A stretch of 64,000 nt of DNA from Cerasicoccus maritimus (GTDB lineage Bacteria; Verrucomicrobiota; Verrucomicrobiia; Opitutales; Cerasicoccaceae), in contig JAVDPD010000003.1 in the NCBI GenBank assembly GCA_031296935.1, forward strand, positions 62,001 through 126,000, written 5' to 3'. Positions 17,693 to 25,750 of this stretch are shown in pieces. The notes beneath the pieces were generated by a model that saw only the letters and a program-made list of their open reading frames with translations, had not been told where the DNA came from and ran no database searches. Positions within the stretch are counted from its first letter, which is position 1. Each line of letters begins with the position of its first letter. The position numbers were made by a program, and so were the translations under genes.

Positions 17693-19672
17693 ATGGATCA
17701 GGCATATATTCTAACCCGCGCTCGACTGAAGTTGTCGCCCGACATCGAGGCGAGCCAGCCGGAGCACGGAGTGCTCATTCTGAAAAACGTTCCTTTGAAG
17801 ACCTATTTGGTTGTCGAGGAAGATCAGTGGCGGCTCTTGCGCAACTTTCGACAAGAAACCTTATTGCAAGAGCTGTTGCCCAAACTCATCACCGAGCGCA
17901 AATGTCCGCCGATGCGCAGCCTGTACGAGCTGGTGATGAAGGCCGTCGTCACAGGGATTATTTCGGTCGATGGGCGGAGCCTTGCGCAGACCGATCAGCA
18001 AAACCGCGCGGTGGAATGGGCGCACAGTTTGCGCTTCGGCATGGCGCATTGGTTTGGTGTGGCGGCGATACTTTTTGGTTTTCTTACCGTGCTCTTTCGT
18101 CCGTTGGGCACACCGACCAGCCTGTCGGAAATTCTGATCGGCTGGCTGCTGATCTGCGGTTGCTTAACGGCGGGTTACTTTCTCTCGGGTTGTTTGCTCG
18201 TCGGGTTTGAACGCGAGGTTTATTCCGCTAGCTTTCGCTGGAAGCACGCCTTTCCGCATTTTTATTGCAACGTGGAAGACGGGCGGATGGGCGGGAGGCT
18301 CTGCGAAATGAGCGTCGCGCTGATGCAGCTTACGCCCATGTTTTTTATGACGGGCGTTGCCGCGCTGTGGTATCCCAAGCTGGTTTATGTGCTCTTGCTT
18401 GGCGTGTTCTATGTGACGCTGCCCAACGGAAAAAGCCCGGCTAGCCTACTACTGCGGAGCCTCTATCGGCGCTACCCGCTCTCCACCACGCACGACTTTA
18501 TCTTCGTTCAAAATCGGCTGCTATGGACGCTCATCAATGCGCGCGTCAAATTTACGGATAAGAGTTACCTGCTGATCTTTGGCGCTTACACGCTGGTGTG
18601 GCTCTTTACGATATGCGTGGCGAACATCAATGCCTTCGATCTCAATCTCAAAGGTCTCACCGATCGTTATGTGACCAGTGGTGGTGCCGCGATCACGGTG
18701 GTCATCGTGTTCATACAAATGGCGGCCACGATCCTGGGTAGCATGGCGATGATCGCATGGATTGCTGCGAAAAACGTCATCCATGTTGTCGAACAACTTG
18801 AGGCGCGACGCCATAAGCCTCCGAAGATGATCAACCAGGAAGTGTTTGGTGAGGACGTCATTCGCTACTTTCAGGAAACGCTGCTCCTCAAGGGGGTAAG
18901 CGCGCCAATTCTGGAGGAGTTATCCGAGCGCGTGGAAGGCGTGATCGTGGACCCCAAGCAATACGTTTGTAAAGAAGGTGAGGAGGGCGAGCATTTGTAT
19001 TTCGTTTTCGATGGCGCGGTGGAAGTGCTCATGGAGCTCAAGTCGGGGCGCCCGCTGAAGATCACCGAATTGGCGCAAGGCGATGTCTTTGGCGAGATCG
19101 CGCTGCTGCACAATGTGCCGCGCACGCGGTCGATTCGCGCTAGCCGCAAGAGCTTGCTCTTGGCTTTGTCGCGCGAGGATTTTCAGCAACTCATCGTGAG
19201 GCACATTGGCGTGCGCGATGTGGAGGAAATTATTCGTAAGCAGTCTTTCCTCCACCGCATCGATCTTTGCCAAAACTGGCACCCGCAGGCGCTGACTGCG
19301 TTTTCTCGCCTGGCCAGCATCGCGGAGTTCAAGGCCGGGGATACTGTCATTCGCAAGGGCATGCGCAATCAGTTCTTTTACCTGATCTACGACGGGCTGC
19401 TGGAAGTCGTGGCCGAGGGCAAGCGCGTGGCCAAGCTCGCGACGGGTGAATTCTTCGGCGAAATCAGCCTGCTGCAAAACAGCACGGCCACGGCGGACAT
19501 CGTCGCGATCACAGACAGCCATTGTCTCGTAGTTCAACGACGTGATTTCCTGCAATTCATCGGGAAGGATTTCCTCGTGGGCCTCCAGTTCGAAGACATC
19601 AGTTCCAAGCGTCTGAAGCACCCGATTTTCCCGCTAACCGGCGTTGCCTACGACGACTTCACGGATCGCTAA
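17693..19672 (+). CDS. Membrane protein with two C-terminal cyclic-nucleotide-binding domains
   Basis: About 659 aa if started at the ATG at 17693 (MDQAYILTRARLKLSPD); the frame is open upstream to 17510. The N-terminal part (about residues 8-105) resembles the small winged-helix region found before M50-like membrane domains. A multi-helix membrane region (about 115-385) follows. Its layout, with SGCLLVGFEREVYSASFRWK where a site-2 protease would have HExxH, suggests a catalytically dead M50-like core. Then come two cNMP domains, about 414-501 and 543-622. The first has GDVFGEIALLHNVPRTRSIRA with the phosphate-binding Arg; the second has GEFFGEISLLQNSTATADIVA and lacks it. The pseudo-protease reading is inference; the cNMP domains are clear. 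Confidence 0.82.
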   Translation: MDQAYILTRARLKLSPDIEASQPEHGVLILKNVPLKTYLVVEEDQWRLLRNFRQETLLQELLPKLITERKCPPMRSLYELVMKAVVTGIISVDGRSLAQTDQQNRAVEWAHSLRFGMAHWFGVAAILFGFLTVLFRPLGTPTSLSEILIGWLLICGCLTAGYFLSGCLLVGFEREVYSASFRWKHAFPHFYCNVEDGRMGGRLCEMSVALMQLTPMFFMTGVAALWYPKLVYVLLLGVFYVTLPNGKSPASLLLRSLYRRYPLSTTHDFIFVQNRLLWTLINARVKFTDKSYLLIFGAYTLVWLFTICVANINAFDLNLKGLTDRYVTSGGAAITVVIVFIQMAATILGSMAMIAWIAAKNVIHVVEQLEARRHKPPKMINQEVFGEDVIRYFQETLLLKGVSAPILEELSERVEGVIVDPKQYVCKEGEEGEHLYFVFDGAVEVLMELKSGRPLKITELAQGDVFGEIALLHNVPRTRSIRASRKSLLLALSREDFQQLIVRHIGVRDVEEIIRKQSFLHRIDLCQNWHPQALTAFSRLASIAEFKAGDTVIRKGMRNQFFYLIYDGLLEVVAEGKRVAKLATGEFFGEISLLQNSTATADIVAITDSHCLVVQRRDFLQFIGKDFLVGLQFEDISSKRLKHPIFPLTGVAYDDFTDR

Positions 19673-19709
19673 AAGGTGAAGCGGCATCTTGCCGCAACCA
19701 CTTGTCGAC

Positions 19710-20528
19710 CTATTCAATCACTATATTGGCTGGGTCGTAGTCGACCTTCGGGTAGGAGAGGTGCATGTCTTCCAAGGTGGCCACGACGATGCGTGCGACG
19801 AGGAGATTGCGCGCCCACTTTTTGTTGGCGGGAATTAAATACCAAGGCGCGTGCGGGTGGCTGGTTTTGTCGAAGACGTCTTCGTAGGCCTTTTCGTATT
19901 CCTCCCAGCGGCTGCGGGCCACGAGGTCCGACGGGTCAAATTTCCAATTCTTCTCTGGGCGGTCCAGACGCGATTGCAGGCGCTCCTTCTGGGCAACGCG
20001 GTCGATATGCAGGAAGAACTTGACTACTATGCATCCTTCGTCGACGAGCAACTGCTCAAAGTCGTTGATGTGGCGGTAGCGCTTGCTCCAGACTTCCTTG
20101 GGCTTCAGGTCGTTCACGCGCACAGCGAGCACATCCTCGTAATGGCTGCGGTCGAAGATGACGATCTCGCCATTGGCGGGCGTGCTGCGGTGGACGCGCC
20201 ACAAGTAGTCGTGGGACAACTCGCGTCTGGTTGGCTTGTCAAAACTGGCCACCTCGACGCCCTGCGGATTCACGCCGCGGAAGACGTTGCGGATCGTGCC
20301 GTTTTTGCCGCTGGTGTCCATGCCTTGCAGCACGAAGAGCAGCTTCTTGGACTTATCGACGAAGAACCGCTGCTGCAAGTCAGCCAGCTTTTCATTGAGC
20401 TCGACGAGCTCTGCTTTGCCCTCGTTTTTGTCTTCTGGGATGTCATCCCAGGGATCAGGAGACACTTTCGACAAATTGTCGTTTTGCCCCTTTTTGATCA
20501 AGTAGTGCTTAAAGTCTTTGAGTTCCAT
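19710..20528 (-). CDS. Polyphosphate kinase 2 family protein
   Basis: 272-aa PPK2 enzyme, transferring phosphate between polyphosphate and nucleotides. The Walker A motif is FVLQGMDTSGKNGTIRNV, the lid-module region is PTRRELSHDYLWRVHRSTP, and the Walker B motif is VIFDRSHYEDVL. RSRWEEYEKAYED and APWYLIPANKKWARNL are also family-typical. One-domain size fits PPK2 classes I/III. The start at 20528 (MELKDFKHYL) is used, since the longer open frame upstream runs back through the preceding pilin-like gene in another phase. It is the last gene of a minus-strand series that begins with grpE. Whether it makes ADP/GDP or ATP/GTP cannot be decided here. Confidence 0.93.
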   Translation of the reverse strand: MELKDFKHYLIKKGQNDNLSKVSPDPWDDIPEDKNEGKAELVELNEKLADLQQRFFVDKSKKLLFVLQGMDTSGKNGTIRNVFRGVNPQGVEVASFDKPTRRELSHDYLWRVHRSTPANGEIVIFDRSHYEDVLAVRVNDLKPKEVWSKRYRHINDFEQLLVDEGCIVVKFFLHIDRVAQKERLQSRLDRPEKNWKFDPSDLVARSRWEEYEKAYEDVFDKTSHPHAPWYLIPANKKWARNLLVARIVVATLEDMHLSYPKVDYDPANIVIE

Positions 20529-20595
20529 AGCCTTGCCCGAGTCGTCGCGCAGGATTGTCGCGGCAAGTTGCCTCGGGGACAAGGACTTTCTCTCG

Positions 20596-20943
20596 CTAAT
20601 ACGTGAAGGCGACTTCCAGGCCACTGGAGGTTTGGGCCTTGAGCACGCCGCCTTCTTTGGTGACGACCAATGTGTTGTATGACTCACCCGCGACGCTGCC
20701 AAGGTCATGGAAATACTCGCCCACCAATTCGTTGTAGGTGACGGATGTTGCGCTCTCCTCAAGTATATATTGCTGGCCGGCAGATGAGACTTGGCGCAGG
20801 TTGCCAGTGATGGCCATCACGCGGGATAACTCGCGCTTGGACTCTATATACTGGTAGCCATAAAAAAGACCGCTCAGCCCAACAATCGCTAGCACCGCGA
20901 GAATCGCGATCGTGATTTCGATGCCTTTGCCTTCACTTGACAT
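20596..20943 (-). CDS. Pilin-like single-helix protein (second of a pair)
   Basis: 115-aa protein. A hydrophobic helix near the N-terminus (KGIEITIAILAVLAIVGLSG) is followed by a globular region, GNLRQVSSAGQQYILEESAT, then YNELVGEYFHDLGSVAGESY and a Gly-rich end. The layout (short polar leader, helix, then LR..SAAQQY-type motif) is like the pseudopilin-like proteins common in Verrucomicrobia. However, the leader lacks the exact G|FxxxE prepilin site: Glu lies at +4 after the first Gly. The gene overlaps the end of its shorter paralogue by 11 bp, so translation is coupled. Role unknown; export or adhesion is plausible. Confidence 0.75.
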   Translation of the reverse strand: MSSEGKGIEITIAILAVLAIVGLSGLFYGYQYIESKRELSRVMAITGNLRQVSSAGQQYILEESATSVTYNELVGEYFHDLGSVAGESYNTLVVTKEGGVLKAQTSSGLEVAFTY

Positions 20944-21145
20944 GTGCAGTCTCCTTGGTCGGTGTGGGGCCTTCTTCCAAAATGTATTGTTGGCTAGCGG
21001 GTGCAATGTTACGCAGCCCGTTTGTAATGGTCTTTTCGCGCGCCTTCTCTCGGATGTGTTTGATGTAAAGCCCACCGAGCCCAAGAACCGCGACTGCCGC
21101 GAGAATTGCGATTGTGATTTCGATGCCTTTGCCTTCTTCAGACAT
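20933..21145 (-). CDS. Truncated pilin-like paralogue
   Basis: 70-aa protein whose first 25 residues (EGKGIEITIAILAAVAVLGL) nearly repeat those of the downstream gene, and whose middle (NGLRNIAPASQQYILEEGPT) matches its LRQ..AGQQYILEES segment. After that the copy stops with PTKETAHVK, just where the paralogue's globular domain would begin. This looks like a tandem duplicate that lost its C-terminal domain, with its stop codon now inside the start of the next gene. It may be a remnant kept for translational coupling, or a functional short form. Confidence 0.65.
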   Translation of the reverse strand: MSEEGKGIEITIAILAAVAVLGLGGLYIKHIREKAREKTITNGLRNIAPASQQYILEEGPTPTKETAHVK

Positions 21146-21188
21146 GAGGCTAGTTTGAGCGGCAAATGAATGCCTATCAAATCTTAAT

Positions 21189-22070
21189 TTACGCCGTGAA
21201 GATCGTCAGGTCGCACCATTCGCCGTCGACGCGGGAGTCGATCGTGACGTTGCCAAACTTTGCTTGGGCCAGGGGGGCGAATTTTGCGCGGACGTCGTCC
21301 ACTTCGATGGCGAGGATGCCGCTCAGGGCGAGCACGCCGCCGGGGGCGGTGGCTTCGATCAATTGCTCGGCGTAGATCTTAAGCACGTCGGCTTGGATGT
21401 TCGCGAGAATGATGTCGCCTTGCTTGCCAGCGAGTCCGTCTTCGAGGCCGGCGTCGACAAACTCCACGCTGTCGTCGGCGAGCTCGTTGAAAGCGCGGTT
21501 TTCGATGGAGACGCGGATGGCTTCCGGGTCGCGGTCGAAGGCGTAAACTTTTTCAAAGCCGAGCTTCGCGCCGGACATCGCGAGGATGCCGCTGCCGCAA
21601 CCGGCGTCGATCAGGGATTTGCCCGCGAAGTCGCCATGCGCGTCGCGGTAGTCGAGCAGCCGCTTGGCCATGAGGCGCGTGGTCTCGTGGCTGCCAGTGC
21701 CAAAGGCCATGCCGGCATCGAGGTAAACGGCGGTTTCGCCGGCGGGCACGGTGTATTCCTCGCGCATCCAGACGGGCACCCAGTGGAGGTCGCCATAGGA
21801 CCACGGATCGATGAACGCCTTGTAGGCGTCTTGCCACTCCTGGTCGTCGAACTCGCGCCAGTCGGGCTCGGCCGGGAGCTGCGGAAAGGCTTCACGCATT
21901 TCGGTGTATTCCTGCTCGGCCTGGGCGCGGTCTTCGAAGAAGCCCTGGAGCTTCATTGGATCGGTGTCCTTGATCTGGAGCAGCGACCAGTTGGAGCGAA
22001 CGTATTCGCACATGTAGGCCTCGAGCTCTTCGGCTAAATCATTGGTGACGGTGCAGGAAACTTCGTGCAT
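21189..22070 (-). CDS. prmA: Ribosomal protein L11 methyltransferase PrmA
   Basis: 293-aa SAM-dependent enzyme that methylates ribosomal protein L11. The N-terminal L11-recognition domain (about residues 1-75) is followed by the catalytic domain with the PrmA-specific AGMAFGTGSHETTRLMAKRL, SAM motif I SLIDAGCGSGILAMSGAKLG, VYAFDRDPEAI, and the active-site-like GDIILANIQADVLK (NPPF-like position, here NIQ as in PrmA). Length is normal. A GCAAAGT-type repeat fills the 36-bp spacer between purN and this start. Confidence 0.94.
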   Translation of the reverse strand: MHEVSCTVTNDLAEELEAYMCEYVRSNWSLLQIKDTDPMKLQGFFEDRAQAEQEYTEMREAFPQLPAEPDWREFDDQEWQDAYKAFIDPWSYGDLHWVPVWMREEYTVPAGETAVYLDAGMAFGTGSHETTRLMAKRLLDYRDAHGDFAGKSLIDAGCGSGILAMSGAKLGFEKVYAFDRDPEAIRVSIENRAFNELADDSVEFVDAGLEDGLAGKQGDIILANIQADVLKIYAEQLIEATAPGGVLALSGILAIEVDDVRAKFAPLAQAKFGNVTIDSRVDGEWCDLTIFTA

Positions 22071-22106
22071 GGACTTTGTGATAGAGAGTTACTTTGCGCG
22101 GCAAAG
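22071..22106 (-). repeat. Intercistronic GCAAAGT repeat (copy before prmA)
   Basis: Read on the minus strand, the spacer between purN and prmA contains AACTTTGCCGCGCAAAGTAA followed by CTCTCTATCACAAAG and then the prmA ATG. The AACTTTG/GCAAAGT halves form a hairpin. The same words recur before sucB, the DUF1501 gene and other downstream genes in this window. Confidence 0.6.
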
Positions 22107-22703
22107 TTAAATGCGGCCCTGCATCATGGCTTCTTCGGACAGCTTGCGAATGACCGACGGCAGCAGCGCGTGCTCGGCTTGGTGGACGCGGGCTTCGACG
22201 TCTTCCAAGGTGTCTTCCGGATAGATCGGCACACTGGAGCGCTTGATGACTTCTCCGCCGTCGACTTCGTCATTGACCCAGTGGACGGTGCAGCCGGTTT
22301 CCTTGTCGCCCGCCTCGAAGGCCTTGCGAATGGAATGCAAGCCCGGGTGCTTGGGCAAGAGGCTGGGGTGCAAATTAATGATGCGGCCGGCGAAGGCGGA
22401 AAGCAGCGGTTTCTTGAGCACGCGCATGAAGCCCGCGAGGACGACCAAGTCCGGCGAAATGCTTTCGATGGTGTGCGCCCAGTGCGCTTCGGCTTCGGGG
22501 GTAAACTTGGTTTTGTAGGGGCCGGGGTCGAGGTAGAGGCTCGGCGTGTCGAACTGTGGCCCGAGCTTGAGGATGCGCGCGTGCGGCTGGTCGCAAAAGA
22601 TGCCGAGCACTTGAGAGGGGCCCAGGCGACCTTCGTCCTGAGCGCGGAGAATGGCTTCGGCATTGCTGCCGTTGCCCGATCCTAAAATGGCAACGCGATA
22701 CAT
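22107..22703 (-). CDS. purN: Phosphoribosylglycinamide formyltransferase PurN
   Basis: 198-aa folate-dependent GAR transformylase of purine synthesis, using 10-formyl-THF. It shows the N-terminal substrate loop VAILGSGNGSNAEAILRAQ, the catalytic Asn-His segment RIINLHPSLLPKHPGLHSI, TGCTVHWVNDEVDGGEVI with the catalytic Asp, and PIYPEDTLEDVEARVHQAEH near the end. Length is normal for PurN. It is part of the minus-strand series grpE-dnaJ-rfaE2-purN-prmA. It follows rfaE2 by 15 bp. Confidence 0.95.
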   Translation of the reverse strand: MYRVAILGSGNGSNAEAILRAQDEGRLGPSQVLGIFCDQPHARILKLGPQFDTPSLYLDPGPYKTKFTPEAEAHWAHTIESISPDLVVLAGFMRVLKKPLLSAFAGRIINLHPSLLPKHPGLHSIRKAFEAGDKETGCTVHWVNDEVDGGEVIKRSSVPIYPEDTLEDVEARVHQAEHALLPSVIRKLSEEAMMQGRI

Positions 22704-22718
22704 AGTAATGAGAGAAAG

Positions 22719-23228
22719 CTAGAAAGTCTTAGCCGCCGCGCTGATCTTGGCAATCAAACTCGTGGTGCTGTAACCCTGCAAGAATGGCATGAACTGGATG
22801 TCTGCGCCGCAGGCTTCGAGTGCGCCGCGTTCTTCGGCGTTGAGCGTTTCCAGCGTGTAGTCGCCGGCCTTGGCGTAAACGTCGGGCTTCAGCGCCTCGA
22901 TCTCCGCGGTGAGTCGCGGCGTGCCGAAGGTGACGAGCGTGTCGACAAAGTCCAGACGGCCGAGCAAATACGCGCGCTCGAGCTCGCTTTGCACAGGGCG
23001 GGTTTCGCCCTTGAGCGCCTTCACGCTGACATCGGAATTGATTGCGATGAACAGCGCGTCGCCGAGCTTGGCGGCCTCGCTCAGGAAGTAAACGTGGCCG
23101 GTGTGCAGGAGGTCGAAGCAGCCGTTGGTCAGCACGACCCGCTTGCCCTCGGCGCGCAGCGCTTCGCGGCGGGAAACCGCGTTATTCAGGCTGAGGAGCC
23201 GGGGGTTGGGCAGGTCGTTGACGTTCAT
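22719..23228 (-). CDS. rfaE2: D-glycero-beta-D-manno-heptose 1-phosphate adenylyltransferase
   Basis: 169-aa nucleotidyltransferase corresponding to the C-terminal half of HldE, making ADP-heptose for the lipopolysaccharide core. The cytidylyltransferase-fold motif is [19 protein letters not shown] (HxGH is TGH here, with the upstream His in LLHTGH). It is followed by [42 protein letters not shown] and the C-terminal [14 protein letters not shown]. It supports a Gram-negative envelope with heptose. The N-terminal HldE kinase half is not in the window. Its start overlaps the end of dnaJ by 4 bp (ATGA-type). Confidence 0.94.
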   Translation of the reverse strand: MNVNDLPNPRLLSLNNAVSRREALRAEGKRVVLTNGCFDLLHTGHVYFLSEAAKLGDALFIAINSDVSVKALKGETRPVQSELERAYLLGRLDFVDTLVTFGTPRLTAEIEALKPDVYAKAGDYTLETLNAEERGALEACGADIQFMPFLQGYSTTSLIAKISAAAKTF

Positions 23229-24367
23229 TCAAACCACTTTTTGGCTTTGTCGAAGAAGGACTTCTCCACCGGCTCGTCGGCGTCGCCGCAGATTTCGGCA
23301 AAGTTTTCCAGCGCCGCTTTTTCTTCGCCGGACAGCTTTTTGGGCACCTCGATTTCCACGCGGACAATCTGGTCGCCCACGTGGTTGCCGCGCAAGGCGG
23401 GCATGCCCTTGGCGCGCAGGCGGAACTTGGTGCCGCCCTGGGTGCCGGACGGAATCTTGAGCGAAGCGCGGCCCGAGAGGGTCGGCACTTCGATGGAGCC
23501 GCCGAGCGCTGCGAGCGTAAACTTGATCGGGATCACGCAATACAGGTCGTCGCCGTGGCGCTCAAAAATGTCGTGCTGCGCGATGTGGAGCGTCACGTAA
23601 AGGTCGCCGTAGGGGCCACCCTGGCCGCCGGCATTGCCGTTGCCGCGCGAACGCAGGCGCGAACCGGTGTCCACGCCGGGCGGGATGTTGAGCTTTACCT
23701 TGTGCGTGGCGACTTGCACGCCGTGGCCGCGACATTCGTCGCAAGGCTTGTCGACCGTGGTGCCTTGGCCTTGGCAGGTCGGGCAGGCCTGGCGAACCTG
23801 AAAAAAGCCGCGCGAGCTGATGACTTGTCCAACGCCGTTACAAGTGGTGCACTTGACGCGCTGGCTGCCGGCTGCTGCGCCGGTGCCACCGCAGCTGCCG
23901 CAGTGTTCGTGGCGTCGGTAGGCCACTTCCTTGGTGCAGCCGAGGGCTGCTTCTTCGAGGGAAATTTCGAGGTCTTCGCCGAGGTTTTCTCCTTGAGTCG
24001 GGCCGCCGCGCTGGCCGCCACCACCGCCGAAGAATTCTTCGAAGATGCCGCCGCCTCCGCCGCCCCCGCCTTGTTGGCCAAAGAATTCGCGGAAGACGTC
24101 AAACGGGTCGTGGAAGCCGCCGGCTCCGCCGCCACCGCCTGCGCCCTGGAACGCGGCGTGACCATAGCGGTCGTAAGCGGCGCGCTTGTCCGGGTCTTTC
24201 AGGGCCTCGTAGGCTTCGGAGACTTCTTTAAATTTTTCTTCGGCCTCGGGATTGTCGGGATTTTTGTCCGGGTGATACTTCACGGCCATCTTGCGATAGG
24301 CCTTCTTGATCTCCGCGGCGTCCGCATCCCGGCTCACGCCGAGCAGCTCGTAATAATCTTCGGGCAT
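23225..24367 (-). CDS. dnaJ: Chaperone protein DnaJ
   Basis: 380-aa Hsp40 co-chaperone of DnaK. J domain (residues 1-70) with [16 protein letters not shown], then a Gly-rich linker unusually full of GGGG runs ([18 protein letters not shown]). The zinc-finger region has four CxxCxGxG repeats ([32 protein letters not shown]), and the C-terminal substrate domains include [17 protein letters not shown]. Full-length, type I DnaJ. It sits 3 bp after grpE, so the two are cotranscribed; dnaK is not in the window. Confidence 0.97.
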   Translation of the reverse strand: MPEDYYELLGVSRDADAAEIKKAYRKMAVKYHPDKNPDNPEAEEKFKEVSEAYEALKDPDKRAAYDRYGHAAFQGAGGGGGAGGFHDPFDVFREFFGQQGGGGGGGGIFEEFFGGGGGQRGGPTQGENLGEDLEISLEEAALGCTKEVAYRRHEHCGSCGGTGAAAGSQRVKCTTCNGVGQVISSRGFFQVRQACPTCQGQGTTVDKPCDECRGHGVQVATHKVKLNIPPGVDTGSRLRSRGNGNAGGQGGPYGDLYVTLHIAQHDIFERHGDDLYCVIPIKFTLAALGGSIEVPTLSGRASLKIPSGTQGGTKFRLRAKGMPALRGNHVGDQIVRVEIEVPKKLSGEEKAALENFAEICGDADEPVEKSFFDKAKKWFE

Positions 24368-24370
24368 CGC

Positions 24371-24979
24371 TTAGGAATCTTCCTGGGTTGCGTCGGTCGC
24401 CTCGGCCGGGCCGGAGGACACCACGACGGACGCCGGGCGCAGCAGGCGATCGTTGAGCTGGTAGCCCTGGCGCATGACCTTGATGATGTGGTGGTCGGCA
24501 ATCGTGTCGCTGGCCTCGTGGCCCACGGCTTCGTGCTGGTGGTGGTCGAACTCGTCGCCGGGGGCGGGCGCCACGCTGGTGAGGCCGCGCTGCTCCAGGA
24601 TCTGATTGATCTGGGTGACGATGAATTCGAAGCCCTTGGCGACGTCGGCGCCGCTTTGGGCCTTGGCCGCGTGCTCGAGGCCGATCTGGAAATTATCAAT
24701 GGCCGGCAAGAGGTCCTCGATGACGCCGGATTCAACATTCTTGCGCAGGTCGTCCTTTTCGCGGGCGACGCGGCGGCGGTAGTTGTCGAGGTCGGCGACG
24801 GCGCGCAGGGTCTTGTCCTTCTGGGCCTGAAGGTCGGCCTGAAGCTGCTCGATCTGGGCCAACAGGGCGCCCACACCGTCGCTGTCCGTGTCTGCTGCGG
24901 CGTCGGTTGCTTCGGCCGCTGCTTCTTCGGGATTTACGGGTTGTTCTTCGTTGACTGGTTTTTCGGTCTCGCTGCTCAT
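24371..24979 (-). CDS. grpE: Nucleotide exchange factor GrpE
   Basis: 202-aa GrpE, which releases ADP from DnaK. The acidic Ala/Glu-rich N-terminus (NEEQPVNPEEAAAEATDAAA) is followed by the long coiled coil (LLAQIEQLQADLQAQKDKTL) and the conserved RAVADLDNYRRRVAREKDDL. The C-terminal part has DLLPAIDNFQIGLEHA and ending VMRQGYQLNDRLLRPASVVVS. It is the first gene of a minus-strand series of up to eight genes. No CIRCE operator was found in the upstream 180 bp. Confidence 0.95.
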   Translation of the reverse strand: MSSETEKPVNEEQPVNPEEAAAEATDAAADTDSDGVGALLAQIEQLQADLQAQKDKTLRAVADLDNYRRRVAREKDDLRKNVESGVIEDLLPAIDNFQIGLEHAAKAQSGADVAKGFEFIVTQINQILEQRGLTSVAPAPGDEFDHHQHEAVGHEASDTIADHHIIKVMRQGYQLNDRLLRPASVVVSSGPAEATDATQEDS

Positions 24980-25165
24980 TGCTGGAAATTTAGAAAACCG
25001 CCTAATTTAACCGAAAAGCGCATAAATCAAAGGACTTTTTTGATTCTGAGGAAAAAAGCGGCCCCGCGGGCGGCTTGGGCCGGTTTTTGGCCGAAAAGGG
25101 GCTAGCGAGCCGCTTTTTAACCACGAATTGCGCGAATGAACGCGAATTTTAAGCGTTTTGCTGAG

Positions 25166-25305
25166 TTTGGAGTGCGCCAGCCCTCTGGCGCTTTCGTATT
25201 TTCGAGGCACTTCATCCGCAAACGCCGGGCAAAATCAGGCTCCGGTTTCAGTTTTTTTAGCGTCACTCAAAATCCTAAAGCGCCAGAGGGCTGGCGCACT
25301 CCAAA
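25166..25305. repeat. REPIN-like doublet C, copy 1
   Basis: Two inverted arms separated by about 80 bp. The left arm begins TTTGGAGTGCGCCAGCCCTC and ends TGGCGCTTT; the right arm is its exact reverse complement, ending ACTCCAAA. Each arm is itself a hairpin (GCGCCAG, CCCT, CTGGCGC). The inner part and the flank up to GGTAGCTGG at 25332 are repeated almost exactly in copy 2. Confidence 0.85.
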
Positions 25306-25346
25306 CTTGCCCGACGAAGGTGAGGTAGCTGGATTTGTAGAAAAAG

Positions 25347-25576
25347 CCTACTCGGTTCTTTCGCAGTTTCCTATGCGGTTGTTTTTGAATCTCCTATGCG
25401 GTTGTTTCGTAGTTTCCTACTAAGGAAACTCGGAATAGCCTACCCGGTTGTCTGAGAAAGAACACTACGGTTCTCTCTGCAACAACAGTGCTGTTGTTTG
25501 AGCAATAACCGCACTGTTGTCGTACTAACAACCGCACGGTTCTTTTTGAGAAACCTACCTAGGAGATTTCGGAGTG
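25347..25576 (+). repeat. Degenerate tandem array: ten 23-bp units with dyad cores
   Basis: Ten consecutive units of exactly 23 bp start at 25347, 25370, 25393, 25416, 25439, 25462, 25485, 25508, 25531 and 25554. Most begin CCTA.. or ACCGC/ACAGT and carry CGGTTST or TGTTGT at positions 7-13. A dyad centred between positions 5 and 6 keeps its place while its sequence changes: GTTTCCT/AGGAAAC in unit 4, AACAACAG/CTGTTGTT in unit 7, AACCG/CGGTT in unit 9, CCTA/TAGG in unit 10. It lies between two copies of doublet C. Not coding, since 23 is not a multiple of 3. Confidence 0.8.
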
Positions 25577-25718
25577 CGCCGAAGGTGCGTCATTCTGGCG
25601 CTTTCGCATTTTTGAGGCGCTTCATCGGCAGGCGCCGGGCAAAATCAGGCTCCGGTTTCAGTTTTTTTAGCGTCACTCAAAATCCTAAAGCGCCAGAGGG
25701 CTGGCGCACTCCAAACTT
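25571..25718. repeat. REPIN-like doublet C, copy 2
   Basis: Second copy of the element at 25166-25305, with the right arm and inner 80 bp almost identical. The left arm differs: it reads GGAGTGCGCCGAAGGTGCGT and then closes with CTGGCGC, so the small hairpin loop has changed. Together with copy 1 it brackets the 23-bp array. The region 25000-25750 holds no convincing gene. Confidence 0.85.
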
Positions 25719-25750
25719 GTCCGACGAAAGTGCGGTAGCTGGCCTGTTTG

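Noticed and set aside
19679..19695. Terminator between the cNMP gene and ppk2
   Set aside because: GCGGCA/TGCCGC is a 6-bp stem without a T run. Too weak to call.
23381..25105. 574-codon plus-strand ORF opposite dnaJ and grpE
   Set aside because: Shadow of two clear genes. Low-complexity Ala/Val/Gly content.
24980..25140. CIRCE operator or heat-shock promoter at grpE
   Set aside because: No TTAGCACTC inverted repeat is present, and no convincing heat-shock promoter could be read.
25136..25423. 95-codon ORF in the repeat island
   Set aside because: It translates through doublet C and the 23-bp array. Much the same peptide comes from copy 2 at 25498-25797, showing it follows the repeat.
25347..25576. 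CRISPR array
   Set aside because: Units are back to back at 23 bp with no unique spacers, and no cas genes are in the window.
25347..25576. Integron attC-type sites
   Set aside because: The GTT..AAC words caught the eye, but the units lack attC core sites and the needed length, and no integrase is seen.
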